Below are positions 36,884-45,827 of a stretch of 64,000 nucleotides of DNA, piece by piece (position 1 is the first letter of the stretch; each line of letters starts with the position of its first letter). This DNA is from Amycolatopsis iheyensis (GTDB lineage: Bacteria; Actinomycetota; Actinomycetes; Mycobacteriales; Pseudonocardiaceae). The notes beneath the pieces were generated by a model, which was not told the origin of the DNA, made no database searches, and worked only from the letters and a program-made list of their open reading frames with translations. The DNA is taken from NCBI RefSeq assembly GCF_024703995.1, contig NZ_JAMXQV010000026.1, forward strand, positions 98,129 to 162,128, written 5' to 3'. Made by a program: the position numbers and the translations under genes.

Positions 36884-38278
36884 TTACCGCACCGCGTCCA
36901 GGGCGTTGACCAGGCCGTGGCCGTAGTACGAGTTGTTCTTCGCCGGGCCCGTGCACTCCGTCTCCGTTGACGCGCACTTCACCGGGTCCGCCTCGCCCGT
37001 CAGGACCTTCGCCAGCAGCTGCGGGGGCAATCCCCGGAAGCGAGACGCCAGCAGCGCCGCGACCCCGGCCGCGTGTGGCGACGCCATCGACGTTCCGCAC
37101 TTCGAGCCGTACTGGCCGCCGAACACCGTGGTCGACAGTGGGCAAGAAGGACCGGCGCCGTCCGGCGGCAGCTGGGAGAAGTCGCCGCCCGGGGCCGTCA
37201 CGTCGATCTCGCCGTAGTTGCTGAACGACGACTTCGTCCCCGCGTAGCCCACCGACGACACCGTCACCACGCCGTCGATTGCCTTCGGCAGGATTCCGCA
37301 CGACTTGTCCACCGGGTGGGGGCGGTTCGGGTCCGTCGTCTGCGTCGTCGTGTCGAAGCCCGAGTTGCCCGCCGCCGACACGTTCAACACGCCGTGGCGG
37401 GTCGAGAACTCGATCGCGCGGCGGACCGCCTCATAAGCCGCCGCGTCGCCCGGCTCGCGGGAGCAGAAGAACATGCCCGGGTCGATGTAGTAGCTGTTGT
37501 TCGTCACCTGGAAGCCGTGCTTCGCCGCCCAGACGAAGCCGCAGACCGCCGCCTCCGGGAAGATGTAGCCGTCGTCGTTGACCACCTTCACCGACGCCAA
37601 CCGCACGCCCGGGGCGATGCCCGTGAAGCCCGCCGCCGGGTCCTTGCCCGCGATCGTGCCCGCCACGTGCGTTCCGTGGTCCGACGTCGTCGGGGCCCAC
37701 GAGGCGGGGGCAGTGTCAGCAGCACCTGTGACGCAACCGGCGGAAGCAGCAGCCGAGACCGCAGAAGACAGCGCCGGGTGCGTCGCGTCGATGCCCGAGT
37801 CCAGGACTCCGACCGTCACCGCGCGGCTGCCCTGGTACTTCTTGTTCGCCTCGGGCGCGTGGATCGCCTTCATGTCCCACTGCTGGGCCGAAAGGTCACC
37901 TGAAGCGGCGAACGTCCGCGTGTCCTCCAGCGTCCGGACCGCCCCCAGGGAGGACCGGGCAGCAGCAGCGGAAGCCACGTCCTTACCACCCGAATAAGCC
38001 CGGTAGACGCCGATCTTCTGCTGGAAGTCCGCGTTGCGCGAGCTCGCGATCGCGACGCCGATCTCGCTGTAGTACGCCACCTTCGTGCCGCACTTGGCCG
38101 CCAGCTCCTTGTCGACGGCCGAGGCGCGCGTGCCCGGCTGGTACGTCACCACGTAGGTGTACGGCGTGCTCGTCGTGTCGCACGCGACCGGTGCGGCCTC
38201 GGCGGCCGGTGCCGCGGCGAACAGGCCGCCCCCGACGGCCAGCACGAGCGGGGCCGCCATTCGGCGTAAACGGGACAT
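36884..38278 (-). CDS. Secreted subtilisin-like serine protease (S8)
   Basis: A 464-residue exported protease. Signal peptide (about 1-28, ending AAEAA), an inhibitor I9-like propeptide (about 38-125), then the S8 domain with the full triad D160 (VGVLDSGID), H201 (DHGTHVAG) and S396 (GTSMASPHAAG) plus oxyanion N304. No C-terminal sorting or extra domain, so it is released into the medium. GGAGG precedes the ATG. Six or more Cys in the mature part suggest disulphide stabilisation. Confidence 0.92.
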   Translation of the reverse strand: MSRLRRMAAPLVLAVGGGLFAAAPAAEAAPVACDTTSTPYTYVVTYQPGTRASAVDKELAAKCGTKVAYYSEIGVAIASSRNADFQQKIGVYRAYSGGKDVASAAAARSSLGAVRTLEDTRTFAASGDLSAQQWDMKAIHAPEANKKYQGSRAVTVGVLDSGIDATHPALSSAVSAAASAGCVTGAADTAPASWAPTTSDHGTHVAGTIAGKDPAAGFTGIAPGVRLASVKVVNDDGYIFPEAAVCGFVWAAKHGFQVTNNSYYIDPGMFFCSREPGDAAAYEAVRRAIEFSTRHGVLNVSAAGNSGFDTTTQTTDPNRPHPVDKSCGILPKAIDGVVTVSSVGYAGTKSSFSNYGEIDVTAPGGDFSQLPPDGAGPSCPLSTTVFGGQYGSKCGTSMASPHAAGVAALLASRFRGLPPQLLAKVLTGEADPVKCASTETECTGPAKNNSYYGHGLVNALDAVR

Positions 38279-38341
38279 TCCACCTCCAGAGTCGGTGGCG
38301 TCAACCTAAACCGGCCCCGGGGACCGCGCCACCGACCAAAG

Positions 38342-38581
38342 TCAGGAGGAGACGCGCGACGTCGAACGCACGCCGCGCCAGCCCAGCACCCCGATGATCG
38401 TGCCCAGCACGAACGACACGACGGTCAGCACCGCGTGCACCACGAAGTACGCGGTCGGCGAGCCGTCGGGGGTCCAGGACTGGTCGCTCGCCCACAGGTT
38501 CTTCGCGAAAGTGATCCAGATGATCCAGGACCACACGCCGAAGGCCAGCAAGAACAGCGAGGTGCCTCGCGAAATGCGCAT
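38342..38581 (-). CDS. SCO4848-type small membrane protein
   Basis: A 79-residue protein with two helices (about 8-27 and 47-70) and an extracellular WASDQSWTPDGSPTAYF loop. It matches the small SCO4848 family, which in Streptomyces also lies beside a D-alanyl-D-alanine carboxypeptidase and close to sdh. CATACT lies six bases before the ATG. It is divergent from the carboxypeptidase gene. A cell-envelope role is inferred from this conserved pairing. Confidence 0.72.
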   Translation of the reverse strand: MRISRGTSLFLLAFGVWSWIIWITFAKNLWASDQSWTPDGSPTAYFVVHAVLTVVSFVLGTIIGVLGWRGVRSTSRVSS

Positions 38582-38623
38582 GCCCTGAGTATGCGACCCG
38601 GGCCGCGGCGCTAGATTGCGTGG

Positions 38624-39868
38624 GTGCACTCCGCTGTTTCCCGGTCGCTCAAGGTCCTCACGACGACGCTCGCCGCCGCACTGCTGGCCCTGGGCACCCC
38701 GGTCCTCGCGGCCGCGGGCCCGCAGCAGGGCCAGTGCGCGAACCACCAGGCCCCGCCGGCCCCGGTCGACACGTCGGAGAAGCCCGCCCCGGGCCGGCAG
38801 GCCCCGCCGCCGCTCGCCGTGCCCGCCGACCCGGTCGGTGGCGCGCGGATGGCCGAGTGCGGCCTGATCACCCCGGACGGCGCGCTCAACCCGCCGGACG
38901 GCAACACCGCGGCGTCCTGGGTGGTGCAAGACCTCGACACCGGCGCGGTCATCGCGGCGAAGGACCCGCACGCGCGGCAGCGGCCCGCGTCGCTGATCAA
39001 GACGCTGCTCGCGCTGGTCGTCGTCACCCAGCTGGACCCGCAGCAGGTGATCGTCGCGACGAAGGAGGACGCGGAGCAGGAGTGCACCTGCGTCGGCCTC
39101 GTCGCCGGCGGGCAGTACACCGTCGACCAGCTGCTGCACGGCCTGCTGATGCACTCGGGCAACGACGTCGCGCACGCGTTCGCCACTGCGCTCGGCGGCG
39201 TCGACGCCGCGGTGGCCAAGATGAACGCGCTCGCCCGGAAGATCGGCGCGCTCGACACCCGCGCCGCGACGCCGTCGGGCCTCGACGGGCCGGGCATGTC
39301 GACCTCGGCCTACGACCTCAGCCTGATCTTCCACTACGCGATGAAGCAGCCGGAGTTCGCGAAGACCGTCTCGACGAAGAACTTCGAGATCCCGGCGACC
39401 GGCGGCAAACCGGCCATCCCGGTCTACAACGACAACAAGCTGCTCGGCGTCTACCCCGGCTTCCTCGGCGGCAAGACCGGCTTCACCGACGACGCCCGCC
39501 ACACCTACGTCGGCGCGGCGCAGCAGAAGGGCAAGCGGCTCGCGGTCGTCATGCTGCGGGCCGAGCAGAAGCCGACGAAGGTCGTCGACCAGGCGGCGAA
39601 GCTGCTCGACTACGGCTTCGCGCTGGAAGCCGACCGTGCGGCGCCGGTCGGCAAGATCGACTACCAGGCGCCGGTGACGACGCCGGCGAGCGGTGACCCG
39701 TCCGTGCTGGCCGACGGCGGCACCGGCAACAGCGGGACGTCCTCGGCCGCGGCCGCCGCGAAGGAAGACCCGTTCGGCGTCACCGGCTGGATCATCACGC
39801 TGGTGGTGTTCCTCGTCATCGTCGGCGGGTTCGTGGTCGGGCACCAGCGCAAGAAGGCCGCGAGCTAG
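38624..39868 (+). CDS. D-alanyl-D-alanine carboxypeptidase
   Basis: A 414-residue low-molecular-mass penicillin-binding protein that removes the terminal D-Ala of peptidoglycan. Signal peptide (about 1-31), Pro-rich segment, then the serine DD-peptidase domain with S123-L-I-K126, S178-G-N180 and K284-T-G286. A C-terminal helix (about 385-405) anchors it to the membrane. The GTG start has no ribosome site; TAGATT lies six bases before it, so leaderless. Its stop shares CTAG with the convergent HxlR gene. Confidence 0.9.
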   Translation: MHSAVSRSLKVLTTTLAAALLALGTPVLAAAGPQQGQCANHQAPPAPVDTSEKPAPGRQAPPPLAVPADPVGGARMAECGLITPDGALNPPDGNTAASWVVQDLDTGAVIAAKDPHARQRPASLIKTLLALVVVTQLDPQQVIVATKEDAEQECTCVGLVAGGQYTVDQLLHGLLMHSGNDVAHAFATALGGVDAAVAKMNALARKIGALDTRAATPSGLDGPGMSTSAYDLSLIFHYAMKQPEFAKTVSTKNFEIPATGGKPAIPVYNDNKLLGVYPGFLGGKTGFTDDARHTYVGAAQQKGKRLAVVMLRAEQKPTKVVDQAAKLLDYGFALEADRAAPVGKIDYQAPVTTPASGDPSVLADGGTGNSGTSSAAAAAKEDPFGVTGWIITLVVFLVIVGGFVVGHQRKKAAS

Positions 39869-40302
39869 CGGAACCCGGGCCCGGGCTCCGGGGTCACCCG
39901 GTCGGTGGTGATCGCGCCACCGCAGTGTCCACACGCGACAAAAGTGTCCGCGATCTCGCCGCAGTCGTGGTGCCGCAACAGGATCGGCGGCCCCGCCGGC
40001 CCGGCGAGGTGCTTGTCGCCCCACTGCATGAGCGTGACGACGGCGCCGAAGAGGTCCCGCCCGGCCTGGGTCAGCACGTACTCGGGCACCGGTTCGACGC
40101 GCTCGAGCACGCCGGCGTCGACGAGGGTCTTCAGCCGCGCGGACAGGGTCGGCCGCGGGATGGCCAGGTTCCGCGCGAGCTCGCCGTAGCGGCGCACGCC
40201 GAAGAACGCTTCCCGCAGGATGAGCAGGCTCCACCGCTCCCCGACCAGGTCGAGGGCGCGGCCGACCGAGTCGTGCGTGAACCGGTGCCCCAGGTCGGTC
40301 AC
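39865..40302 (-). CDS. HxlR-family regulator with C-terminal zinc-ribbon-like end
   Basis: A 145-residue HxlR regulator. Winged helix: ALDLVGERWSLLILREAFFG, recognition helix IPRPTLSARLKTLVDAG, wing ERVEPVPEYVLTQAG. The C-terminus carries HHDCG..CGHCG, a probable metal-binding ribbon found in one HxlR group. The GTG start overlaps the oxidoreductase stop (GTGA). As last gene of the oxidoreductase/acyl-CoA-dehydrogenase operon it probably regulates it, possibly through the 17-bp repeats at 42423-42456. Confidence 0.82.
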   Translation of the reverse strand: MTDLGHRFTHDSVGRALDLVGERWSLLILREAFFGVRRYGELARNLAIPRPTLSARLKTLVDAGVLERVEPVPEYVLTQAGRDLFGAVVTLMQWGDKHLAGPAGPPILLRHHDCGEIADTFVACGHCGGAITTDRVTPEPGPGFR

Positions 40303-41300
40303 AGCGCCAGCACCAGCTTCCCGGTGTTCTCGCCGCGGAACAGCTTCAGCAACGTCTCCGGGAACTTCGCGATCCCGCCCGCGACGACGTCTTCGCGCGA
40401 CTTCAGCACGCCTTCGCGCAGCCACCCGGCCAGCGCGTCGACCGCCTCGGGGTACCGGTCGGCGTAGTCGGAGAAGACGAACCCGGTCATGGACGCGCGC
40501 CGCACCAGCAGCTGCATGTAGTTGGCCGGGCCCCGCGGCCCTTCGGCGCTGGTGTACTGCGAAACCGCGCCGCTGAGCACGATCCGGGCGCCACGCGCGA
40601 GCCGCGCGAGCGCCGCTTCGAGCACTTCGCCGCCGACGTTGTCGAAGAAGACGTCGATGCCGTCGGGCGCGTGCGCCTTCAGGTCGGCGCGAAGGTTGCC
40701 GGCGCGGTGGTCGACGGCGGCGTCGAAGCCGAACTCCTCGACGAGCAGCCGGCACTTCTCCGGCCCGCCCGCGATGCCGACGACGCGGCACCCGTGGATC
40801 TTCGCGAGCTGACCCACGACGATCCCGACCGACCCGGCCGCGGCGGACACCACGACAGTCTGGCCGGGTTCCGGCTTGCCGACGTCGAACAGGCCGAAGT
40901 AGGCGGTGATCCCGCTGATCCCGAGCGTGCCGAGGAACGTCGGCGCCGGGGCGAGCGCGGTGTCGACGACCGTGACGCCCGCGCCGTCCGACACCGCGTA
41001 GTTCTGGACGCCGAAGGTCCCGAAGACGTCCTGACCCGCCTTGAACGCGGGGTGCCGCGACTCGAGGATCCGGCCGATCCCGGCCGCCCGCATGACTTCG
41101 CCGAGCTCCACCGGCGGCACGTACGACCGGCCCGCGTTCATCCAGGTGCGCATCGCGGGGTCGAGCGAGAGGTACCGGACCTCGACGAGGAACTCACCTT
41201 CTCCGGGAGTCGGTGCGGCTTCCTCGGTGTAGTGCCAGTCGCTGTCCTTCGGCAGCCCGGACGGCCGGGCGGCGAGGCGGTACTGGGCGTTGACGGGCAT
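40299..41300 (-). CDS. NADP-dependent medium-chain oxidoreductase (curcumin-reductase/PGR type)
   Basis: A 333-residue MDR-family enzyme without zinc ligands. Its N-terminal MRTWMNAGRSYVPPVELGEVMRA, NADP-fold SAAAGSVGIVVGQLAK and NYMQLLVRRASMTGF mark the double-bond reductase branch (CurA, leukotriene B4 dehydrogenase-like) that reduces enones. A GAGGAG ribosome site precedes the ATG. It is 8 bp behind the acyl-CoA-dehydrogenase-like gene. Confidence 0.88.
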   Translation of the reverse strand: MPVNAQYRLAARPSGLPKDSDWHYTEEAAPTPGEGEFLVEVRYLSLDPAMRTWMNAGRSYVPPVELGEVMRAAGIGRILESRHPAFKAGQDVFGTFGVQNYAVSDGAGVTVVDTALAPAPTFLGTLGISGITAYFGLFDVGKPEPGQTVVVSAAAGSVGIVVGQLAKIHGCRVVGIAGGPEKCRLLVEEFGFDAAVDHRAGNLRADLKAHAPDGIDVFFDNVGGEVLEAALARLARGARIVLSGAVSQYTSAEGPRGPANYMQLLVRRASMTGFVFSDYADRYPEAVDALAGWLREGVLKSREDVVAGGIAKFPETLLKLFRGENTGKLVLAL

Positions 41301-41308
41301 GGCGCTCC

Positions 41309-42415
41309 TCAGAGCTGTTCGGTGCGGGCGGGCACGCCCAGCAGCAGCTTGCCGGACAGCTCGAAGCTGGCCGGGTTGACCTGGAAGTGGGCGGTCGCGG
41401 TGTGCGCGTCGCGGAACCGGCGCTGCAGCGGCGAAGTCTCGTAGATCGCCGCGCCGCCGCCGAGGTCGTACATGCTTTCGGCGACCTTCGCGGCGGTGCG
41501 CGTGGTGTGCGTGGCGGCCAGGCGGAGGCCGAGCTTGAGCGCGTCCGGCACCGGTTCCGGGCGCTGCGCGGCCTGCCAGGCGTCGTCGATGCTGGTGTAG
41601 AAGAGCAGCCGCGCCGCACGCAGGGCGGCTTCGGCCTCGGCGACGGCGGCCTGCGTCTGCGAACGTTCGGCCAGGGAGCGGCTGGAGCCGAGCGGCTTGC
41701 GCGTCGAGGCCAGCTCGACGAGGTCGTCGATCGCGCCACGCGCGTTGCCGAGCGCGGCTGCGGCGACCGACAGCGCGAAGTAGCCGAAGAGCGGGAACCG
41801 GTGCAGTGCCACGGCTTCCGGCGGCGGTCCACCCAGCACTGAGAAGACGCGGTGCTCGGGGACGAACAGCTCGTCGGCCACGCAGTCGTGGCTGCCCGTG
41901 CCGCGCAGGCCGTTGGTGTGCCAGGTGTCGAGCACCTGGATTCCGGCCTTGGGCAACGCGGCGACGTACAGCTCCTTCTCGTGCACGAAACCCGCGAAAA
42001 GCCAGTCGCAGTGCGGGATGCCGCTGCAGAACGCCCACCGGCCGGAGACGACGTACCCGCCGTCGACCGCTTTGCCGACACCCCGCGGCGCCCAGACGCC
42101 CGCGGCAACGGTTCGAGGGTCGCCGAAGACCTCTTCGGCGCACTTACGCGGGGCGTAGGCGGACAGCAGGCTGCTCGTCACGGCGATCGAGACGCACCAG
42201 CCGGCGGACGCGTCGCCGCGCGCGACCGTTTCGGCGGTTTCGAGGCTGAGCGCGGGCGGCGCTTCCGGGCCGCCGAGGTGGCCGGGGACGCCGCTGCGCA
42301 GGAGCTGGGCGTCGGTGAGCTTCGCGACGAGCTCGGCCGGCAGGGCACGCTGCCGCTCGGTGGCGGGCGCGAGCTTCTTGGCGAGCGCGGCACACTCGCG
42401 GGCGGCGTCCAGCAT
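41309..42415 (-). CDS. Acyl-CoA-dehydrogenase-like flavoprotein (HsaA/SfnC type)
   Basis: A 368-residue member of the acyl-CoA dehydrogenase fold, without the catalytic Glu typical of true dehydrogenases and with the pattern of two-component flavin monooxygenases: DASAGWCVSIAVTSS, GRWAFCSGIPHCDWLFAGF and NGLRGTGSHD. Such proteins hydroxylate or desulphonate aromatic or sulphur substrates with reduced flavin. GGAGG precedes the ATG. First gene of a three-gene operon with an enone reductase and HxlR regulator; together they suggest detoxification or use of an electrophilic compound. Confidence 0.8.
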   Translation of the reverse strand: MLDAARECAALAKKLAPATERQRALPAELVAKLTDAQLLRSGVPGHLGGPEAPPALSLETAETVARGDASAGWCVSIAVTSSLLSAYAPRKCAEEVFGDPRTVAAGVWAPRGVGKAVDGGYVVSGRWAFCSGIPHCDWLFAGFVHEKELYVAALPKAGIQVLDTWHTNGLRGTGSHDCVADELFVPEHRVFSVLGGPPPEAVALHRFPLFGYFALSVAAAALGNARGAIDDLVELASTRKPLGSSRSLAERSQTQAAVAEAEAALRAARLLFYTSIDDAWQAAQRPEPVPDALKLGLRLAATHTTRTAAKVAESMYDLGGGAAIYETSPLQRRFRDAHTATAHFQVNPASFELSGKLLLGVPARTEQL

Positions 42416-42422
42416 GAAACCT

Positions 42423-42456
42423 CCGGTTCAGATTTCTTACCGGTTCAGTTTCTTTA
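42423..42456. promoter_or_regulatory. 17-bp direct repeats before the flavoprotein operon
   Basis: Two adjacent 17-bp copies, CCGGTTCAGATTTCTTA and CCGGTTCAGTTTCTTTA, end 8 bp before the start codon at 42415. AT-rich centres make them promoter-like; they are the likely target of the operon's own HxlR regulator. Confidence 0.55.
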
Positions 42457-42471
42457 CCGCACCGCTCGCTG

Positions 42472-43488
42472 TCAAGACTTGCGGCGGCCCCCGAGCCACG
42501 CGAGCAGCGCGCCGGCGCTGAACGCCCCCGCGACCGCGCCCAGGCCCGGCCCGCGCTGCACGGTGACGCTCTGCTCGAGCCGCACCGGCGGCGGGGGCAC
42601 GACGACCTTGCGCTCGTTCTCCTTGGCCGTCGCCGTCCACGCCGTGATGAGCAGCAGGAAGCGCGAGACGAGGTTCGCGAACACGAGCAACCCGATGACC
42701 GGCCCGAAGATCGCGGCCGCCGGCGACTTCGTGACGCTCGCCAGGTAGACGGTGGCGACCTGCTGCAGGACGACGAACCCGACGGACGCGACCACGGCGC
42801 CCTTCACGGCACTGCGCAGCGCGACCCGTTCACGCGGCAGCCGCGCGATCACCCAGAGGAAGACGAGGGTGTTGGCGAGCAGGCCGAGGACGATCGTCGC
42901 GACGCGGAGCAGGAAGTTCGCCCAGCCGGCCCCCTCGAGCCCGACGAGCTTGAGCAGGCTGTGCCCCACGAAGCCGCCGAGAGCGGTCAGCGCGAAGGAG
43001 ACGGCCAGGGCGACACCGAGCCCGACCAGCGCGACGAGGTCCTTGAGCGTCTGCTTGACGATCGGCTGCGGCTGCTTCTCCTGGCCCCACTGGGCGGTGA
43101 GCGCGTCCCGCAGGTTCGACATCCAGCCGATCCCGGAGTACAGGGCGAGGAGGAGACCGAAGATCCCGATCCCGCCCCCCGACTCGACCGCGCCGTTGAC
43201 GATGCTCATGACGAGATCGCGCAGGCCCTCGGGCACGGAGTCGTTGATGCTCTTGGTGATGTTCTGGATGATCGCCTGGTCGTGGTTGACGACCAGGCCG
43301 AACACGGCGAAGCCCACCATGAACAGCGGAAACACCGACAGCACGCTGAAGTAGGTGATGGCGGCGGCGTAGTGGTTGCCGTACCGCTCGGTGAAGGCCT
43401 CGTTCGCCCGGATCAGGTGATCGAGCCACGGGTACTTCCGCCGCAGCCGCGGCAGGAGCTTTTCCTTCTCTGCTTCTTCAGTCGCCAC
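42472..43488 (-). CDS. YihY/BrkB-family membrane protein
   Basis: A 338-residue inner-membrane protein with six helices. NHYAAAITYFSVLSVFPLFMV and RDALTAQWG are typical of the YihY/virulence-factor BrkB family, formerly and wrongly called RNase BN. The Arg/Lys-rich C-terminus is cytoplasmic. TAGCGT lies six bases before the GTG start, with no ribosome site: leaderless. Role unknown in general. Confidence 0.85.
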   Translation of the reverse strand: MATEEAEKEKLLPRLRRKYPWLDHLIRANEAFTERYGNHYAAAITYFSVLSVFPLFMVGFAVFGLVVNHDQAIIQNITKSINDSVPEGLRDLVMSIVNGAVESGGGIGIFGLLLALYSGIGWMSNLRDALTAQWGQEKQPQPIVKQTLKDLVALVGLGVALAVSFALTALGGFVGHSLLKLVGLEGAGWANFLLRVATIVLGLLANTLVFLWVIARLPRERVALRSAVKGAVVASVGFVVLQQVATVYLASVTKSPAAAIFGPVIGLLVFANLVSRFLLLITAWTATAKENERKVVVPPPPVRLEQSVTVQRGPGLGAVAGAFSAGALLAWLGGRRKS

Positions 43489-43533
43489 TGTAAAACGCTA
43501 ACCACGCCCCGTGACTCCCGCAACGCGAGCGGC

Positions 43534-43839
43534 TCAGGTGAGGGAGGTCAGGAGATCCTCGTAGGCGTTTTCAGCGCTCAGGACGGTGGCTCGTGGCGTC
43601 GCGTACGCGGCCACGTTCGCATAGGCCTCGGCCAGGTCGGCGGCACCGAGCGGCACCACCGTCTCGACCTCCGACGACCCTCGGGCGGCGAAGCGGCGGC
43701 GGACCACGTCGAGGCCGGGCAGGAGCACGAACTCGTGGAAGCTCGCGCCGCACTCGCCGGCCAGCGCTTCGAGCCGCTCCGCGAAACCCGGCCGAGCGAG
43801 TAGCCGCGGCACCACCACGCCCGTGCTCGCGTTGTCCAC
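43534..43839 (-). pseudogene. C-terminal remnant of an AAA_33-type kinase
   Basis: A 101-residue frame matching the middle and end of small ATP/GTP-binding kinases of the AAA_33 type: VVVPRLLARPGFAERLEALAGECG then FHEFVLLPGLDVVRRRFAARG. The P-loop (GPPAAGKST-type) that should lie about 75 residues before VVVP is missing; only MDNASTG remains and the frame begins inside a pair of DnaA-like boxes. Also short after RFAARG. Probably a decayed gene, perhaps still expressed. Confidence 0.45.
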
Positions 43840-43861
43840 ACGGCTCGCCCGTTGTGGACAA
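43832..43861. promoter_or_regulatory. Inverted pair of perfect DnaA boxes
   Basis: TTGTCCACA (43832-43840) and TGTGGACAA (43853-43861) face each other 12 bases apart; flanking bases extend the arms to GTTGTCCACA / TGTGGACAAC. Matches the actinobacterial DnaA-box consensus. Same spacing as the weaker pair at 20291-20321. Confidence 0.5.
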
Positions 43862-44010
43862 CCCGTCCCGCCGAGGCCCGAAACGCCGGAACTGTCGGCC
43901 GCCCCCGATAGACTGGACTGGGGACGCCCCCCAAGGAGAGGGCGGGGGATGGGGCCGGCCGCTCGTTCGAAGCGACAAGGCCGAAGGCCCGCCGTTCAGC
44001 AGGAGCAGTC

Positions 44011-45042
44011 TCACCGGACCGGCGGCAGGAACCCGATCCGCTGGTAGGTCTTGGCCAGCGTCTTCGACGCCACCTCGCGCGCGCGTTCGGCGCCCGCGGC
44101 GAGGACCTTGTCCAGCTCGGCCACATCGTCCAAATAGGACTTGACGCGCTCCTGGATCGGCGACACCCACTCGACGAACACCTCGCCGAGGTCCTTCTTC
44201 AGGTCGCCGTAGCCCTTGCCCTCGTACGCCGCTTCGAGGTCGGCGATCGTGCGGTCCGTCAGCGCCGAATAAATGGTCAGCAGGTTCGAGACGCCCGCCT
44301 TGTGCTCGGTGTCGAACTTGACCTCGCGGCCGGTGTCGGTGACCGCCGAGCGGATCTTCTTCGCCGAGCGCTTCGGGTCTTCCAGCAGCTCGACCAGGCC
44401 GTTCGCGGTGGACGCCGACTTGCTCATCTTGCTCGTCGGGTCCTGCAGGTCGTAGATCTTCGCCGTGTCCTTGATGATGTAGGGCTCCGGCACCACGAAC
44501 GTCTTGCCCAGCCGGTTGTTGAAGCGCTGCGCGAGGTCGCGCGTCAGCTCCAGGTGCTGGCGCTGGTCCTCGCCGACCGGGACCGCGTCGGCCTGGTAGA
44601 GCAGGATGTCCGCCGCCTGCAGGATCGGGTACGTGAACAGGCCGACGCTCGAGCGGTCGGAGCCCTGCTTCGCGGACTTGTCCTTGAACTGCGTCATCCG
44701 GCCGGCCTCGCCGAACCCGGTCTGGCACTCCATGACCCAGCTCAGCTGGGCGTGCTCCGGGACGTGGCTCTGCACGAACAACGCGCTGCGCCGCGGGTCG
44801 ATGCCGATCGCGAGCAGCTGGGCAGCCGAGACGCGGGTGCGCTGCCGCAGCACCTTCGGGTCCTGCTCGACGGTGATCGCGTGCAGGTCGACCACGCAGT
44901 AGAACGGCTCATGGGTGTCCTGCAGCCGCACCCACTGGCGCAGTGCGCCGAGGTAGTTGCCGAGGTGGAACGAGTCGGCGGTGGGCTGGATCCCGGACAG
45001 GACCCGCGGGCGGCGCTCTGCGACGGTCTGCTCTTCGGACAC
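44011..45042 (-). CDS. trpS: Tryptophanyl-tRNA synthetase
   Basis: A 343-residue class I synthetase charging tRNA-Trp. HLGN (26-29) stands for the HIGH motif, and KMSKS is at 205-209. GIQPTADSFHLGNYLGA and PILQAADILLYQADAVPVGEDQ are family signatures. The GTG start at 45042 follows AAGAAT by six bases without ribosome site. Length normal. It is 45 bp downstream of a small exported membrane protein gene on the same strand. Confidence 0.96.
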   Translation of the reverse strand: MSEEQTVAERRPRVLSGIQPTADSFHLGNYLGALRQWVRLQDTHEPFYCVVDLHAITVEQDPKVLRQRTRVSAAQLLAIGIDPRRSALFVQSHVPEHAQLSWVMECQTGFGEAGRMTQFKDKSAKQGSDRSSVGLFTYPILQAADILLYQADAVPVGEDQRQHLELTRDLAQRFNNRLGKTFVVPEPYIIKDTAKIYDLQDPTSKMSKSASTANGLVELLEDPKRSAKKIRSAVTDTGREVKFDTEHKAGVSNLLTIYSALTDRTIADLEAAYEGKGYGDLKKDLGEVFVEWVSPIQERVKSYLDDVAELDKVLAAGAERAREVASKTLAKTYQRIGFLPPVR

Positions 45043-45087
45043 GTCAGGATTCTTCCAGGCCGGAACGCGCGGCGGGCGTCAGGGCCC

Positions 45088-45462
45088 TCAGGCGTGCGGG
45101 CGCGGGGCGAGGAACGGGCGGGTCGGCGCGACGTCCGGCTCGACGAGCACGGCCTCCGCCATCGCCGTGACCGGGCCGGTGACCTCCGGGACGACCGGGA
45201 CGGCCTCGACGACCTCTTCGGTGGAGCGGGCCTTGCGCCGCTGGCGCAGCACACCCAGCGTCATGCCGACGATGCCGAGCGCGACCGCGACCAGCCCGAC
45301 CGGGCCGAGCACGCCGAAGCTCTCCGCGCTGGTGTCGGCCCGCGTGGTCGTGACGTCGGCGAACGCGCTGCCGTCGGCCACGATCAGGGTGGCCGGGACG
45401 AGCGCGACCACCGCGGCTGCGCGCAGCGTGAACCGCATCAGGCTTTGACCTGGGTTGCGCAC
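45088..45462 (-). CDS. Exported single-span membrane protein, unknown
   Basis: A 124-residue protein: cleavable-looking signal peptide (about 9-35, ending AFA), a short extracellular part, one helix (about 49-70), a basic stop-transfer RQRRKARS and an acidic/Pro cytoplasmic tail with PVVPEVTGPV. No family recognised. Its promoter must lie in the 443-bp spacer it shares with the chitinase gene. Confidence 0.55.
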   Translation of the reverse strand: MRNPGQSLMRFTLRAAAVVALVPATLIVADGSAFADVTTTRADTSAESFGVLGPVGLVAVALGIVGMTLGVLRQRRKARSTEEVVEAVPVVPEVTGPVTAMAEAVLVEPDVAPTRPFLAPRPHA

Positions 45463-45570
45463 CGGAGTGCCTCCCGCGAGTGACGAGCGCAGTGACTTAC
45501 CAAAGTCTCACCCATTCGAGTGAGGTGCTGCGTGCTACTGGTCAAAAAACTACCGAGCGTGTCAAGACCT

Positions 45571-45586
45571 GTCGGTCCTGACCGAC
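45571..45586. promoter_or_regulatory. Palindrome GTCGGTC-CT-GACCGAC
   Basis: Perfect 7-bp arms around two bases, 109 bp upstream of the membrane-protein start. Regulator unknown. Confidence 0.35.
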
Positions 45587-45827
45587 TCGGGGGCCGAGAC
45601 TAGCGCCCAACCGGGGACACGGACCCGGCACCCCCACGGTTCACTCGAACCACCCAAACGAGTGTTGCGCAAGGCGGAACGCTCATACCCAAAGTAGAGC
45701 TTGGCCGATTGCTGTCCGGTCGGCCGTCACCCGTTTCCCGCAAGATCGCTTCACCCTCTGCCATTCGCCGCAGCGCCCACTGGTCCGATCGCGTCCTCTT
45801 ATCCGGAAAACTTTTCACCTACTGTCG

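Noticed and set aside
43949..44047. 33-codon Arg-rich frame with AGGAGAGGG before its ATG
   Set aside because: It runs into the end of trpS on the other strand, and has the composition of a shadow frame. The ribosome-like site lies in a GC-rich repeat tract.
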